From the NCBI GenBank assembly GCA_963714645.1, contig CAVQQX010000085.1, positions 10,463 through 74,462 of the forward strand: a stretch of 64,000 bases of DNA, given 5' to 3'. The translations under genes were made by a program, and so were the position numbers. The notes below the pieces were generated by a model. That model did not search any database, was not told the origin of the DNA, and saw only the letters and a list, made by a program, of their open reading frames with translations. Source of the DNA: RPQJ01 sp963714645 (lineage in GTDB: Bacteria; Pseudomonadota; Gammaproteobacteria; Steroidobacterales; Steroidobacteraceae). This document shows positions 16,210 through 26,211 of this stretch, one piece after another (the first letter of the stretch is position 1; each line of letters starts with the position of its first letter).

Positions 16210-17724
16210 TCAGGGCGAACGCCTGGCGGCCGCGGCTCCGTCGAGCGCCAGCTCGACGGAATCGCACAGGCTGGCAAGCACCTGCAGCCGCGCCCTGCGC
16301 TTGTCGTCCGCCGGCACGACCGTCCAGGGCGCATGGCTCGAGTGCGTGCGCGCGATCATCTCGCGAGCCGCGGCCTGGTACGCATTCCAGTGCTTGCGAT
16401 TCTCCCAGTCCTCGGGATCGACCTTGAAGCGCTTGAGCGGGCTGCGATCGCGTTCGCCGAAGCGTTCGAGCTGCTCCTCACGCCCCACCGACAGCCAGAA
16501 CTTGGCGACGATCACCCGGTGCTCGTGCAGCTGCCGCTCGAACTCCACGATTTCGTCGTAAGCGCGTCTCCAGTCCGGCGGGGGCGCGAACTTGCGCACG
16601 CGCTCGACCAGCACGCGCCCGTACCAGCTGCGGTCGAAGATCGTGAGATTCCCGCGGGGCGGCGCCTGACACCAGAACCGCCAGAGATACGGGCGCGCCA
16701 GTTGGTCGGGCGTCGGGGCCGATATCGGCACGACGCGGTACTGCCGTGCGTCGAGCGCGGCGGTGATGCGACGGATCGCGCCGCCCTTGCCCGCGGCGTC
16801 CATGCCCTCGAACGCCGCCACGACGGAGTACCGGGCGAACCGCCGTCGCCGCGTCAGCAGCGCCAGGCGGCCCTGCAACCGCTCGAGTTCGCGCTCGTAC
16901 TCGTCGTCGTCCGGGCGCTCCCCGGGTGCGGCGCTCGGCAGTGCAACGATCCGGCGGGCGGCGGCACGGGCGGTACGCGTGCGTGTCGTGCCGGGCAACG
17001 GTTCCCTGATCGCCTCGAGCAGGCGGCGACCGACCGCCAGCGCGCGGTGCTGCGCGTCCGTGCCGTCGACGAGCTGCCACGGCGCCGCGTGCTGCTCGGT
17101 CGCGTCGATGCAGCGCTCCATGGCGCGCCCGACTTCGTCGTAATGGCGTGCCATCCAGCGATCCTCGCGCGTCACCCGCCAGCGTGTCGCCTTGTCCGCC
17201 TCGAGCTTGTCGAGCCGCTTGCGTTGCGTCTGCGACGCGACGTGCAGGTGCACCTTCGCCACCGCCACGCCGTCGGAGACGAGCATCCGCTCGAGCTGGC
17301 GGATGCGGTCGACGGCCCGGCGCAACTCCCGCGGCAACGCGCGCCGCGGGCCGTCGAGCCGGACCGCCTCGTGCAGCAGTTCCTGGTACCAGCCCGCGTG
17401 AAGGATCGCGACGCGCCCTTTCGGCGGCAGCAGCCGCCAGTAGCGCCAGAGCGGCGGTCGCTCGCGCTCGACCTCGCTCGGAAGACGGAAGCCGTGCGTC
17501 GAGACCAGCTTCGGATCGAGCCACTCGAGCAGCTCGTTGACGACCTCGCTGCGTCCGGCCGCGGGTATTCCGGTGACGACGAGCACGACCGCGCGATCGC
17601 GCCGCTGCTTGAGTTGGAACTGGGCTTCCAGCAGGGCGTCCTGCAGCGGCGGCAGCGCGTGCTCGTACTCGAGCCGCGTCATCCGGCGACCCTGCAGCAC
17701 CTGGCCGAGTCGGCGCGCAGCCAT
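16210..17724 (-). CDS. pap: Polyphosphate:AMP phosphotransferase (two PPK2 domains)
   Basis: A 504-residue protein with tandem PPK2-type kinase domains, the layout of Pap, which makes ADP from AMP with polyphosphate as donor. The C-terminal domain has an intact Walker A, FEGMDAAGKGGAIRRI, followed by TIFDRSWYGRVLVERV. In the N-terminal domain the loop reads TGIPAAGRSEVVN, with Arg in place of the Walker lysine, so that half is probably structural, as expected for the class. The ATG at 17724 lies 4 bp after the aguA stop. With ppgK at 33327 this gives the window two polyphosphate-using enzymes. Confidence 0.92.
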   Translation of the reverse strand: MAARRLGQVLQGRRMTRLEYEHALPPLQDALLEAQFQLKQRRDRAVVLVVTGIPAAGRSEVVNELLEWLDPKLVSTHGFRLPSEVERERPPLWRYWRLLPPKGRVAILHAGWYQELLHEAVRLDGPRRALPRELRRAVDRIRQLERMLVSDGVAVAKVHLHVASQTQRKRLDKLEADKATRWRVTREDRWMARHYDEVGRAMERCIDATEQHAAPWQLVDGTDAQHRALAVGRRLLEAIREPLPGTTRTRTARAAARRIVALPSAAPGERPDDDEYERELERLQGRLALLTRRRRFARYSVVAAFEGMDAAGKGGAIRRITAALDARQYRVVPISAPTPDQLARPYLWRFWCQAPPRGNLTIFDRSWYGRVLVERVRKFAPPPDWRRAYDEIVEFERQLHEHRVIVAKFWLSVGREEQLERFGERDRSPLKRFKVDPEDWENRKHWNAYQAAAREMIARTHSSHAPWTVVPADDKRRARLQVLASLCDSVELALDGAAAARRSP

Positions 17725-17728
17725 CTCG

Positions 17729-18838
17729 TCAGCCGCCCCGGTCGCGCGGCAGCGGCACCTGCTGCGTGACGCAGTGCACGTTGCCTCCGCCGAGCAGGAT
17801 TTCGCGCCCGGGCACGCCGACGACCTCGCGCTTGGGGAAGAGCGCCTGGAGCTTGCGAAGCGCGTCGCCGTCGCGGCGCGAGTCGAGCAGCGGCACGACG
17901 ACGCGCCGATTTCCCAGGTAGAAGTTGACGTACGAACCCGCGAGGCGGGCGCCTGCCACCCGCGGCCGGGTGCCATCGGCGGCATCGACCCCCGCTGCTT
18001 CCTCTGCCGTCATGTAAAGCGGCCCGGGCTGGCGCAGCTTGTGGATCCCTAGACGACGCCCGCGTGCGTCGCGCGCATGCGCCAGGCGCTCGTACGCATC
18101 GCGCGAGATCTCGTACTGCGGATCGTTGCGATCGTTGGTCCATGTGAGCACGACTTCACCCGGCCGCACGAACGCACACAGGTTGTCCACGTGTCCGCCG
18201 GTCTCGTCGAGGTGCACGCCGCGACCGAGCCAGATGACGACGTCGACGGCGAGGAAGCGCTTGAGCAGCGTCTCGACCTGTGCGCGGCCGAGCTGCGGAT
18301 TGCGGTTCGGATTGAGCAGGCACTCTTCCGTGGTGATCACGGTGCCCTGTCCGTCGACGTGGATCGCACCGCCTTCGAGCACGAACGGCGCCCGGTACCG
18401 GTCGACACCCTCGATCTCGCAGACCTTCCGCGCGACCTCGTCGTCGCGGTTCCATGGAAAATAGAGGCCACCTTCCAGGCCGCCCCACGCGTTGAACCGC
18501 CAGTCGACGCCGCGCAGGCCGCCGCGATCGTTGACGACGAAGGTCGGCCCGACGTCGCGCATCCAGGCGTCGTCGCTCGAGAGCTCGACGACGCGGACGG
18601 CGGCGGGCAGCGCGCGCCGCGCATTGGCGTATTGCGCCGCGGACACGCCGACCGAAACTGGCTCGCTCGCCGCGATGGCCGAGGCCAGCGCCGCGCAAGC
18701 CGCCTGCGCCGGCTTGCCGCCGAGTCGCCAGTTGTCAGGCCGCTCCGGCCACAGCAGCCAGCAGCCGGCATGCGGCTCGAACTCGCCCGGCATGCGGTAG
18801 CCGTCGCGGCGCGGATGGCTGTCGAGCGTGCGCGTCAT
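17729..18838 (-). CDS. aguA: Agmatine deiminase
   Basis: A 369-residue peptidylarginine-deiminase-type enzyme that converts agmatine to N-carbamoylputrescine. Signatures: GEFEPHAGCWLLWPERPDNW near the N-terminus, DDAWMRDVGPTFV, the catalytic His region HLDETGGHVDNLC, and the nucleophilic Cys356 in GGGNVHCVTQQVP. The next pathway enzyme, aguB, is not adjacent but lies about 32 kb away. The start sits only 6 bases after a likely -10 element, so the mRNA may be leaderless. Confidence 0.96.
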   Translation of the reverse strand: MTRTLDSHPRRDGYRMPGEFEPHAGCWLLWPERPDNWRLGGKPAQAACAALASAIAASEPVSVGVSAAQYANARRALPAAVRVVELSSDDAWMRDVGPTFVVNDRGGLRGVDWRFNAWGGLEGGLYFPWNRDDEVARKVCEIEGVDRYRAPFVLEGGAIHVDGQGTVITTEECLLNPNRNPQLGRAQVETLLKRFLAVDVVIWLGRGVHLDETGGHVDNLCAFVRPGEVVLTWTNDRNDPQYEISRDAYERLAHARDARGRRLGIHKLRQPGPLYMTAEEAAGVDAADGTRPRVAGARLAGSYVNFYLGNRRVVVPLLDSRRDGDALRKLQALFPKREVVGVPGREILLGGGNVHCVTQQVPLPRDRGG

Positions 18839-18843
18839 CCACG

Positions 18844-18851
18844 CATGGTAA
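18844..18851 (-). promoter_or_regulatory. Extended -10 promoter of aguA, possible leaderless transcript
   Basis: On the minus strand TGTTACCAT gives an extended -10 (TGn plus TACCAT), followed by 6 bases and the aguA ATG. Transcription would begin at or next to the start codon. No Shine-Dalgarno-like sequence is seen in front of the gene, and no convincing -35 is visible. Confidence 0.4.
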
Positions 18852-18929
18852 CAAACCGGTCAGCCGGGCCCCGGCTGAACCATGGATCCTTGCGCGCGGC
18901 GCTGCATGAAGGCTCGCTGAAGAATCGTC

Positions 18930-19098
18930 AGACATGCTCGCAGAGACCATGCCGCCCACCATCGGGGCCGCGATGCGCCGCATCACTCCGGATCCGGTGC
19001 CCGAGCCTTACATGATCGGCAGCAGGCCGACGATGATCGTGACGACGGTCATGAGCTCGGGCCGCAGGCGCAGCAGCACGCCCTCTGCGAAAGGCTCC
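18930..19098 (-). pseudogene. Remnant of a CusA/CzcA-type RND efflux pump gene
   Basis: Read on the minus strand, one frame gives EPFAEGVLLRLRPELMTVV, then TIIVGLLPIM, a stop codon (TAA at 19008-19010), then GSGTGSGVMRRIAAPMVGGM and VSA. This closely follows a conserved block of heavy-metal RND pumps, in which GLLPI(L/M)W is followed by GTGAGSEVM(S/K)RIAAPM(I/V)GG. The stop stands where the family has Trp, and Gly replaces the usual Glu. Homology stops abruptly on both sides, so about 55 codons of a roughly 1040-codon gene remain. No CusB/CusC partner is nearby. Confidence 0.82.
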
Positions 19099-19152
19099 CG
19101 GCCAGCTCACGTTTTTGCGGCAAGTCCCTGCGACCGTGCCAGAATCTCCGCG

Positions 19153-20430
19153 ATGTTCCGATTGCACCTGCGTCCCGGGACGGGGCCCCTCGCCCTTGCG
19201 CTGTCTCTCCTGGCGGGCGGCTGCTCGCGCGAGGCCCCGTCCGGACCTGCCCTGGCGCAGGACGCCAACGCCGGCTGGCTCGGCGTGGTCGAAGCGCTCG
19301 ATCCGCCGGCCGTCGCGGGTTCGCGTTATCCGCACCTGGCGTCGACCCCCGCGGGCAACGTCGTCGCGAGCTGGCTCGAGCCCGCGGGCGAGGACACGTA
19401 CGCGCTGCGGTTCGCGCGACTGGACCAGGCCTGGCAGCCCGCCCGCACGGTCGCAACGGGCCGGGACTGGTTCGTGAACTGGGCGGACTTTCCATCCGTC
19501 GTGCCGTTCGACGGCGGCCCATGGGTGGCGCACTGGCTGCAGCAGCGACCCGGCAATGTGTATGCCTACGACGTCAAGCTCGCCGTCAGTGACGACACGG
19601 GCGCCACGTGGTCGATGCCGTTCACGGCGCACGACGACGGCACGCCGACCGAGCACGGGTTCGTCTCGATCGGCGAGCGCGCGGGGCGGCCTTACGTGGC
19701 ATGGCTCGACGGACGTCGCACGTCCGCGGATGGCCACGCTCACGAGGCCGGGGAGGACCCCACCGCCGGATCGATGACCCTGCGCGGCGGTCATGTCGAT
19801 GCGCGCGGTGTGCACGACGGATCGGAACTCGACGCGCGCGTGTGCGACTGCTGCCGGACCGATGCGGCGCGCACTGGCGACGCGCTGCTCGTCGTGTATC
19901 GCGATCGCAGCGACGACGAAGTGCGCGACGTGCTGGCGCTGCGCCTCGGCGTCGACGGATCCGTCGCTGCGCCGGTGCCGGTGCACGCCGACGGCTGGCG
20001 CATTGCGGGCTGCCCGGTCAACGGACCCGCTGTCGCGGCGCGTGGCGACGAGGTGGCCGTCGCATGGTTCACGGCGCCCGACCGTCCGCGCGTGCGCCTC
20101 GCCTTCTCCGCTGACGGCGGGCGCAGCTTCGACGCGCCGATCGAGGTCTCGACCGGACGCACGGCGGGCCGCGTCGACGTCGTGCTGCTGCAGGACGGAC
20201 GTGCGGTCGTGAGCTGGCTCGCCGAGTCGCCGTCGGGCGGCGCGCTGCTCGCGCAACCGTTCACGAGGCACGGCGCGGCCGCTGCCGCGACGATGATCGC
20301 GGACCAGTCAGTCGCGCGAAGTTCCGGTTTTCCACAGATGGTCCTCAGCGGTGCGGACGAACTCGTCTTCGCATGGACGGATCCCGGCAACGTACCGCGT
20401 GTCCGGGCCGCGCGCGCCCGTCTCCGCTAG
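19153..20430 (+). CDS. BNR/sialidase-fold exported lipoprotein
   Basis: A 425-residue protein. The ATG at 19153 directly precedes a signal peptide with lipobox LAGGC (about Cys20); the longer open frame crosses the pump remnant and is rejected. The body contains repeated six-bladed-propeller motifs with Asp-box character: SDDTGATWSMPF and SADGGRSFDAPI, plus blade-like PYVAWLDGR and DEVAVAWFTAPDR. A CDCCRTD cysteine cluster near the middle is distinctive. No sialidase catalytic arginine triad could be assigned with confidence, so a binding or scaffold role is as likely as hydrolysis. Confidence 0.72.
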   Translation: MFRLHLRPGTGPLALALSLLAGGCSREAPSGPALAQDANAGWLGVVEALDPPAVAGSRYPHLASTPAGNVVASWLEPAGEDTYALRFARLDQAWQPARTVATGRDWFVNWADFPSVVPFDGGPWVAHWLQQRPGNVYAYDVKLAVSDDTGATWSMPFTAHDDGTPTEHGFVSIGERAGRPYVAWLDGRRTSADGHAHEAGEDPTAGSMTLRGGHVDARGVHDGSELDARVCDCCRTDAARTGDALLVVYRDRSDDEVRDVLALRLGVDGSVAAPVPVHADGWRIAGCPVNGPAVAARGDEVAVAWFTAPDRPRVRLAFSADGGRSFDAPIEVSTGRTAGRVDVVLLQDGRAVVSWLAESPSGGALLAQPFTRHGAAAAATMIADQSVARSSGFPQMVLSGADELVFAWTDPGNVPRVRAARARLR

Positions 20431-20460
20431 CCACCGGTGCCGCGCCGGACGCGGCCACTG

Positions 20461-20469
20461 TGCTAGCAT
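20461..20469 (+). promoter_or_regulatory. Extended -10 promoter of icd
   Basis: TGCTAGCAT provides an extended -10 (TGn followed by TAGCAT) 41 bases before the icd start codon. It matches the GCTANNNT pattern seen before several other genes of this window. No strong -35 is visible. Confidence 0.45.
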
Positions 20470-20510
20470 TCCGGCCCCCTTCCGACCCGCTGAAACCGGA
20501 GCCAGGCTCG

Positions 20511-21812
<1,302 letters not shown>

Positions 21813-21853
21813 CCGGGCCGGCTGCGCGCGCCCCCAGGGACGTCCCTTCCCCG

Positions 21854-23611
21854 ATGAACCTCCAGCTCGCGCAGGCGCAACCGCTGAGCCGGAACGAACT
21901 CGTCCGCGAGTGCGCGCAACTGCTCGCGGACGCGTTCGCCGACTACAACGCGGAGTTCCGCGCCGTCACGCAGCGCGCGCGCCAGCGCTTCGAGGACCGC
22001 GACTGGCGCGGCAGCCAGAAGGATGCCGTCGAGCGAATCGATCTCTACGAGAAATACGTCCAGGGCACCGTCGAGATCATGCGCCGGCGGCTCGGTGACG
22101 ACGTGCTCGAGCGGGCAGTCTGGTCGAGCATCAAGCGTCGCTTCGACGAAATGATCGACCCGCTGCCGGACTGCGAATTCACCAAGACGTTCTTCAGCTC
22201 GATCACGCGCAAGACCTTCGGCACGGTCGGCGTCGACCCGGCCGTCGAGTTCGTCGCGCTCGACCTCGATCCGCTCGCCAACGTCCATTCGAACGTCGAG
22301 ACGCGCGTGTACCCGATGCGCGGCGACGTGGAGCTGCTCGCCGAGGAACTGCTCGCCGATTTCCGCTTCCGCACGCCCTATCGCGACTTCGACCGCAGCG
22401 TGAAGATGGTCGCGGACGAGGTGAAGGCCCTGGTCGTCTCGGGCGTCGAGCGCCGGGCGATCGACTCGATCGAAGTGATCAAGGAAGTCTTCTACCAGAT
22501 GACGCGCGCCTACCTGGTCGGGCGCATCAACGGGCGCGGCTGGACGCGGCCGTTCGTGGTCGCGCTCCGGAACGGAGACAGCGGCGTCGTGGTCGACGCG
22601 ATCATGCTGGAGGAAGGGCCGGTCAGCGTGCTCTTCAGCTTCACGCGCACCTATTTCCACGTCGATCTGGCGCACGTGGGCGAGGCGGTCCAGTTCCTCG
22701 GAACGATCCTGCCGAAGAAGCGCGTGAGCGAGCTCTTCACGGTGCTCGGTCGCGCCAAGCAGGGCAAGACCGAGCGCTACCGCGAGCTGTTCAAGCACCT
22801 GCAGCACTCCGACGACCGGTTCGTGCTGGCGGAGGGCGAACGCGGCCTCGTGATGATCTGCTTCACGCTGCCGTCGTTCGACGTGGTGTTCAAGCTGATC
22901 CGCGACAGATTCCCGGTGCAGAAGAACATCCTGCGCGAGGACGTGCTGTCGAAGTACGAGCTGGTCTTCAAGCACGACCGTGCGGGCCGCCTGGTCGATG
23001 CCCAGGAGTTCAAGCGCATCCGCTTCCCCCGCTCGCGGTTCTCGCGGGAACTGCTCGACGAGCTCGCGCGCGAGGCGGCATCCACCGTGCACGTCGAGGG
23101 CGAGGAGATCACGATCGACCACCTGTACATCGAGCGGCGCATGACGCCGCTCAACCTGTACCTGCGCTCGGCGGACGGCGAGCAGGCCGAGCGCGCCGTG
23201 ATCGAGTACGGCCAGGCCGTGCGGGACCTCGCGGTCTCGAACATCTTTCCCGGCGACCTGCTGCTCAAGAACTTCGGCGTCACGCGGCACGGCCGCGTGA
23301 TCTTCTACGACTACGACGAGCTGTGCCTCGTCACGGATTGCCGCTTTCGCGACGTCCCGAAATCGCAGCACGAGGAAGACGACATGCGGGCCGACGCCTG
23401 GTTCTACGTCGGCGAGAACGACGTCTTTCCGGAGACATTCATCAACTTCCTGGGCTTCGACCAGCACCTGAAGCAGGTCTTCCTCGAGGCCCACGCCGAG
23501 ATCCTGACGGCCGAGTGGTGGCGCGGCATCCAGTCGCGTCTGAAGGAAGGCGAACTGCTCGAGGTCCTGCCGTACCACCGGCACCGCGTGCGCGTCTTCA
23601 GCAGCCTCTAG
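21854..23611 (+). CDS. aceK: Isocitrate dehydrogenase kinase/phosphatase
   Basis: A 585-residue protein of typical AceK length, starting at the ATG at 21854 after icd. It both phosphorylates and dephosphorylates Icd to divert carbon into the glyoxylate bypass. Visible elements: TYFHVDLAHVGEAVQFLG, the ATP-site region FKLIRDRFPVQKNI, LVFKHDRAGRLVDAQEFK, and the catalytic loop GDLLLKNFGVTRHGRVIFYD with the metal-binding YDYDE. AceK is usually encoded with isocitrate lyase and malate synthase (aceBAK). Here it sits directly behind its substrate's gene and no aceA or aceB is in view. Confidence 0.97.
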   Translation: MNLQLAQAQPLSRNELVRECAQLLADAFADYNAEFRAVTQRARQRFEDRDWRGSQKDAVERIDLYEKYVQGTVEIMRRRLGDDVLERAVWSSIKRRFDEMIDPLPDCEFTKTFFSSITRKTFGTVGVDPAVEFVALDLDPLANVHSNVETRVYPMRGDVELLAEELLADFRFRTPYRDFDRSVKMVADEVKALVVSGVERRAIDSIEVIKEVFYQMTRAYLVGRINGRGWTRPFVVALRNGDSGVVVDAIMLEEGPVSVLFSFTRTYFHVDLAHVGEAVQFLGTILPKKRVSELFTVLGRAKQGKTERYRELFKHLQHSDDRFVLAEGERGLVMICFTLPSFDVVFKLIRDRFPVQKNILREDVLSKYELVFKHDRAGRLVDAQEFKRIRFPRSRFSRELLDELAREAASTVHVEGEEITIDHLYIERRMTPLNLYLRSADGEQAERAVIEYGQAVRDLAVSNIFPGDLLLKNFGVTRHGRVIFYDYDELCLVTDCRFRDVPKSQHEEDDMRADAWFYVGENDVFPETFINFLGFDQHLKQVFLEAHAEILTAEWWRGIQSRLKEGELLEVLPYHRHRVRVFSSL

Positions 23612-23617
23612 CCGAAA

Positions 23618-25144
23618 GTGTCGCGCCCAGGTCCACCACCCGGCGAGATCGAGCGCCGCGCGCTCGCGGGCCTGCTCGGGTTGCTGCTGCTGGTCGCGTT
23701 CGCGTTCCAGGGCACTCGCGGCATCTGGGAACCCGACGAAGGCCGCTACAGTGCCGCCGGCATCAACATGCTCGAGAGCGGCGACTGGCTGGTGCCCAGC
23801 GTCGACGGCGAGCATCCGCACCTGAGCAAGCCGCCTGTCACCTACTGGGCGCTCGCCGCGAGCTTCGCGCTGCTCGGCCTCGACGAATGGGCCGCGCGCC
23901 TGCCGAGCGCACTCGCCTTCGTCGGCACGGGCCTGCTGCTACTCGGTCTCGGGCGGCGGCTCTGTGCGCCCCGCCCGTGGTTGCCGGCGGCGGTCTGGGC
24001 AACCTCGTTCGCGCCCGTGGTCGCCTCGAACGTCGTGTCGACCGATCCGATCCTGGTGCTGTGGGAAACGGCGGCGATGTTTGCGTTCGTCGAGGGCTGG
24101 TCGCGACACGGCAATGACGGCCGGCGCTGGTACGTCCTGATGTGGCTGGGCTGGGGCGGCGCCTTCCTGACCAAGGGGCCGCCGGGCGTGCTGCCGCTGC
24201 TCGCCATGCTGGCATTTCTCGCAGTGCACGACCGCCCGCGACTCAGGTCCATGTGCGCACCGGACGGCATCGCCCTGTTCGTGGTGGTGGGATTCTCGTG
24301 GTTCGCGCTGTTGATCGTGCAGGACCCGGCCAGGTTGCGTTACTTCCTGGACTACGAGCTGTACGACCGCGTGTTCACCGGGGCGCACGATCGCCACGCG
24401 CAATGGTACGGCGGGCTCGAGGTCTACCTGCCGGTCCTGCTGGCTGGAACGCTGCCGTGGTTTCCGCTTGCGCTGCTGGCGGCGGGCGGCCCGGCCCGGG
24501 CGTGGCAGCTCGCGCGTGCGCGGCTGCAGGAACGGTCGCGAGACTGGCTGCTGCTCGCTTACTGGCTGCTGGTGCCGCTCGCAGTCTTTTTCGTCGCCCG
24601 CTCGCGGCTGCACCTGTACGTGCTGCCGCTGTTCGTGCCGCTGTCGCTCGCCATGGCGCGGCCGCTCGCCGGGTGGCGCAGGTTGGCGGGGCGGCGGCTC
24701 GCAGCGCTCGTCGTCGTCGCGGCACTCGCCATGGTCGCGTTCAAGGGCACCCTCGCCTACTGGCCGTCCGATCGCGATGCGCGGGAGCTCGCCGCCCAGC
24801 TGCGGCGATTCGTCGATCCGCGCGAGGTCGACGAGATCGTCTTCGTCGGCATGCGGCCGTTCTACGGGCTCACGCTCTACCTCGACCGACACATCGCAGA
24901 GCTTCAGGTCGGCAAGCGGCGCCACGAGAACTCGAAGCTGGTCCAGCCGGTCGGCTTCTGCGGCGAAATTGCGGACCACCCGCGCGCCGTGTACGGGATC
25001 AAGCGGCATCACGCGACCGAACTGGCCGACGCCACGCGACCGTGCGGCGTGGTCCCCCGGCCGCTCGGCACCGTCCGGGCCGACGGCAACGACATCCTGT
25101 TCTTCGAACTGGCCGCGCGCGCGGACCAGCCCGATTCCGGCTAG
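23618..25144 (+). CDS. ArnT/PMT-like membrane glycosyltransferase (GT39/GT83 type)
   Basis: A 508-residue polytopic membrane protein with roughly 11 hydrophobic segments. A GTG at 23618 starts it 6 bp after aceK. The first periplasmic loop holds IWEPDEGRYSAAGINMLESG, where the acidic pair is the catalytic signature of the PMT/ArnT superfamily, followed by SKPPVTYWALA. These enzymes move a sugar from a polyprenyl-phosphate carrier to lipid A, a protein or a glycan. The C-terminal soluble part (about 400-508) includes ELAAQLRRFVDPREVDEIVF. Donor and acceptor are unknown; no arn operon is near. Confidence 0.85.
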   Translation: MSRPGPPPGEIERRALAGLLGLLLLVAFAFQGTRGIWEPDEGRYSAAGINMLESGDWLVPSVDGEHPHLSKPPVTYWALAASFALLGLDEWAARLPSALAFVGTGLLLLGLGRRLCAPRPWLPAAVWATSFAPVVASNVVSTDPILVLWETAAMFAFVEGWSRHGNDGRRWYVLMWLGWGGAFLTKGPPGVLPLLAMLAFLAVHDRPRLRSMCAPDGIALFVVVGFSWFALLIVQDPARLRYFLDYELYDRVFTGAHDRHAQWYGGLEVYLPVLLAGTLPWFPLALLAAGGPARAWQLARARLQERSRDWLLLAYWLLVPLAVFFVARSRLHLYVLPLFVPLSLAMARPLAGWRRLAGRRLAALVVVAALAMVAFKGTLAYWPSDRDARELAAQLRRFVDPREVDEIVFVGMRPFYGLTLYLDRHIAELQVGKRRHENSKLVQPVGFCGEIADHPRAVYGIKRHHATELADATRPCGVVPRPLGTVRADGNDILFFELAARADQPDSG

Positions 25145-25205
25145 GATGATGACCGCGGGCGACTCGGACGCCCCCGCTGCGCGCGCCTGTCGCAAGAGGT
25201 GACGG

Positions 25206-26198
25206 ATGGGATCGATCTCGCGGCTCGCCCGGACCTTCGTCGTCCTGTCGCTGCTGGCCGTGGCCGGGCCCGCTTCTGCGCAGGATGCCAACATCCTGCA
25301 ACCGGTCGCGGACCTCGAGCGCCTGCTGCAATCGGAGCCGCTCGTCATCGAGCGCGCGGAGATCAGCCGCCCGAAGGCCAAGGGCGACATCACGCTCAAG
25401 GCGGACGTCCGCCTGGGCGGCGCCCCGCCGCTGCGCGTGAAGCTGCGCAAGTCCGAACCCGGCGCCGAAGCGTTCAACAACGTGCCGCGCTACGACCTCG
25501 CTGCGTACGAGCTGCAGAAGCTCTTCGTCGACCCGCCCGAATACGTGGTGCCGCCCACTGCCCTGCGCATGGTCGCGCTCGCCGACTTCGCGAAGTACTC
25601 GCCGGACGTGAAGCGCACGTTCCCGCCGGCCGAGCAGGTGCTCGCCGTGGTGCAGTACTGGCTGAGCGACATCATGGTGCTCGCCGACGTCTACGACGAG
25701 TCGCGCTTCAACTCAGACCCGGTTTATGCGCGTCACATCGGGCACCTCAACATCCTCACGCATCTGATCCAGCATCGCGACTCGAATGCCGGCAATTTCC
25801 TGATGGGTCGCGCCGAGAAGGGCGCCCGCGTGTTCTCGATCGACCATGGCGTCGCGTTCGCGTCGCAGGACAGCGACCGCGGCGAGCTCTGGAAGGACAT
25901 GCGGGTGACGCGGTTGCCGGCCGCCGCGATTGCCCGTCTGCGCCAGGTCACGCCCGAAGTGCTCGAGGCAAAGCTCGCCGTGCTGGCCCAGTGGCGACTC
26001 CAGGACGGGACCTGGCGACCCGAGGCGCCAGGCAAGAACCTGTCGCCGCGGCGCGGCGTGCGTCGCGCGGGCGACCGGCTCCAGATGGGTCTCACCAGCA
26101 TCGAGCTGCAGGCGGTGGAGCGCCTGCGGAGGAAGCTGCTCGAGCGCATCGACCAGGGCGAAATCAAGGCTGACGGCGGCAACGCCCCGGCCTCTTGA
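25206..26198 (+). CDS. Secreted protein-kinase-like fold protein
   Basis: A 330-residue protein with a signal peptide (cleavage near ASAQD, residue 25). The remainder has the hallmark order of a divergent kinase fold of the FAM20/HipA/PI4K type: a strand lysine in PPLRVKLRKS (Lys79), a helix glutamate in DLAAYELQKLF (Glu102), a catalytic loop HRDSNAGNFL (Asp192, Asn197) and a metal-binding VFSIDHGVAFAS (Asp213). All expected catalytic residues are therefore present. It is followed after 13 bp by an exported metallophosphoesterase that carries a second kinase-like fold. A likely -10 (GCTAGGAT, 25140-25147) lies 59 bp upstream. Assignment as an active kinase is an inference. Confidence 0.72.
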   Translation: MGSISRLARTFVVLSLLAVAGPASAQDANILQPVADLERLLQSEPLVIERAEISRPKAKGDITLKADVRLGGAPPLRVKLRKSEPGAEAFNNVPRYDLAAYELQKLFVDPPEYVVPPTALRMVALADFAKYSPDVKRTFPPAEQVLAVVQYWLSDIMVLADVYDESRFNSDPVYARHIGHLNILTHLIQHRDSNAGNFLMGRAEKGARVFSIDHGVAFASQDSDRGELWKDMRVTRLPAAAIARLRQVTPEVLEAKLAVLAQWRLQDGTWRPEAPGKNLSPRRGVRRAGDRLQMGLTSIELQAVERLRRKLLERIDQGEIKADGGNAPAS

Positions 26199-26211
26199 GC
26201 AGCGAAGCATC

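Noticed and set aside
18928..20271. A 447-residue minus-strand frame opposite the BNR lipoprotein
   Set aside because: Antisense shadow; the only family-like minus-strand text there is the RND pump remnant, which lies in a different frame.
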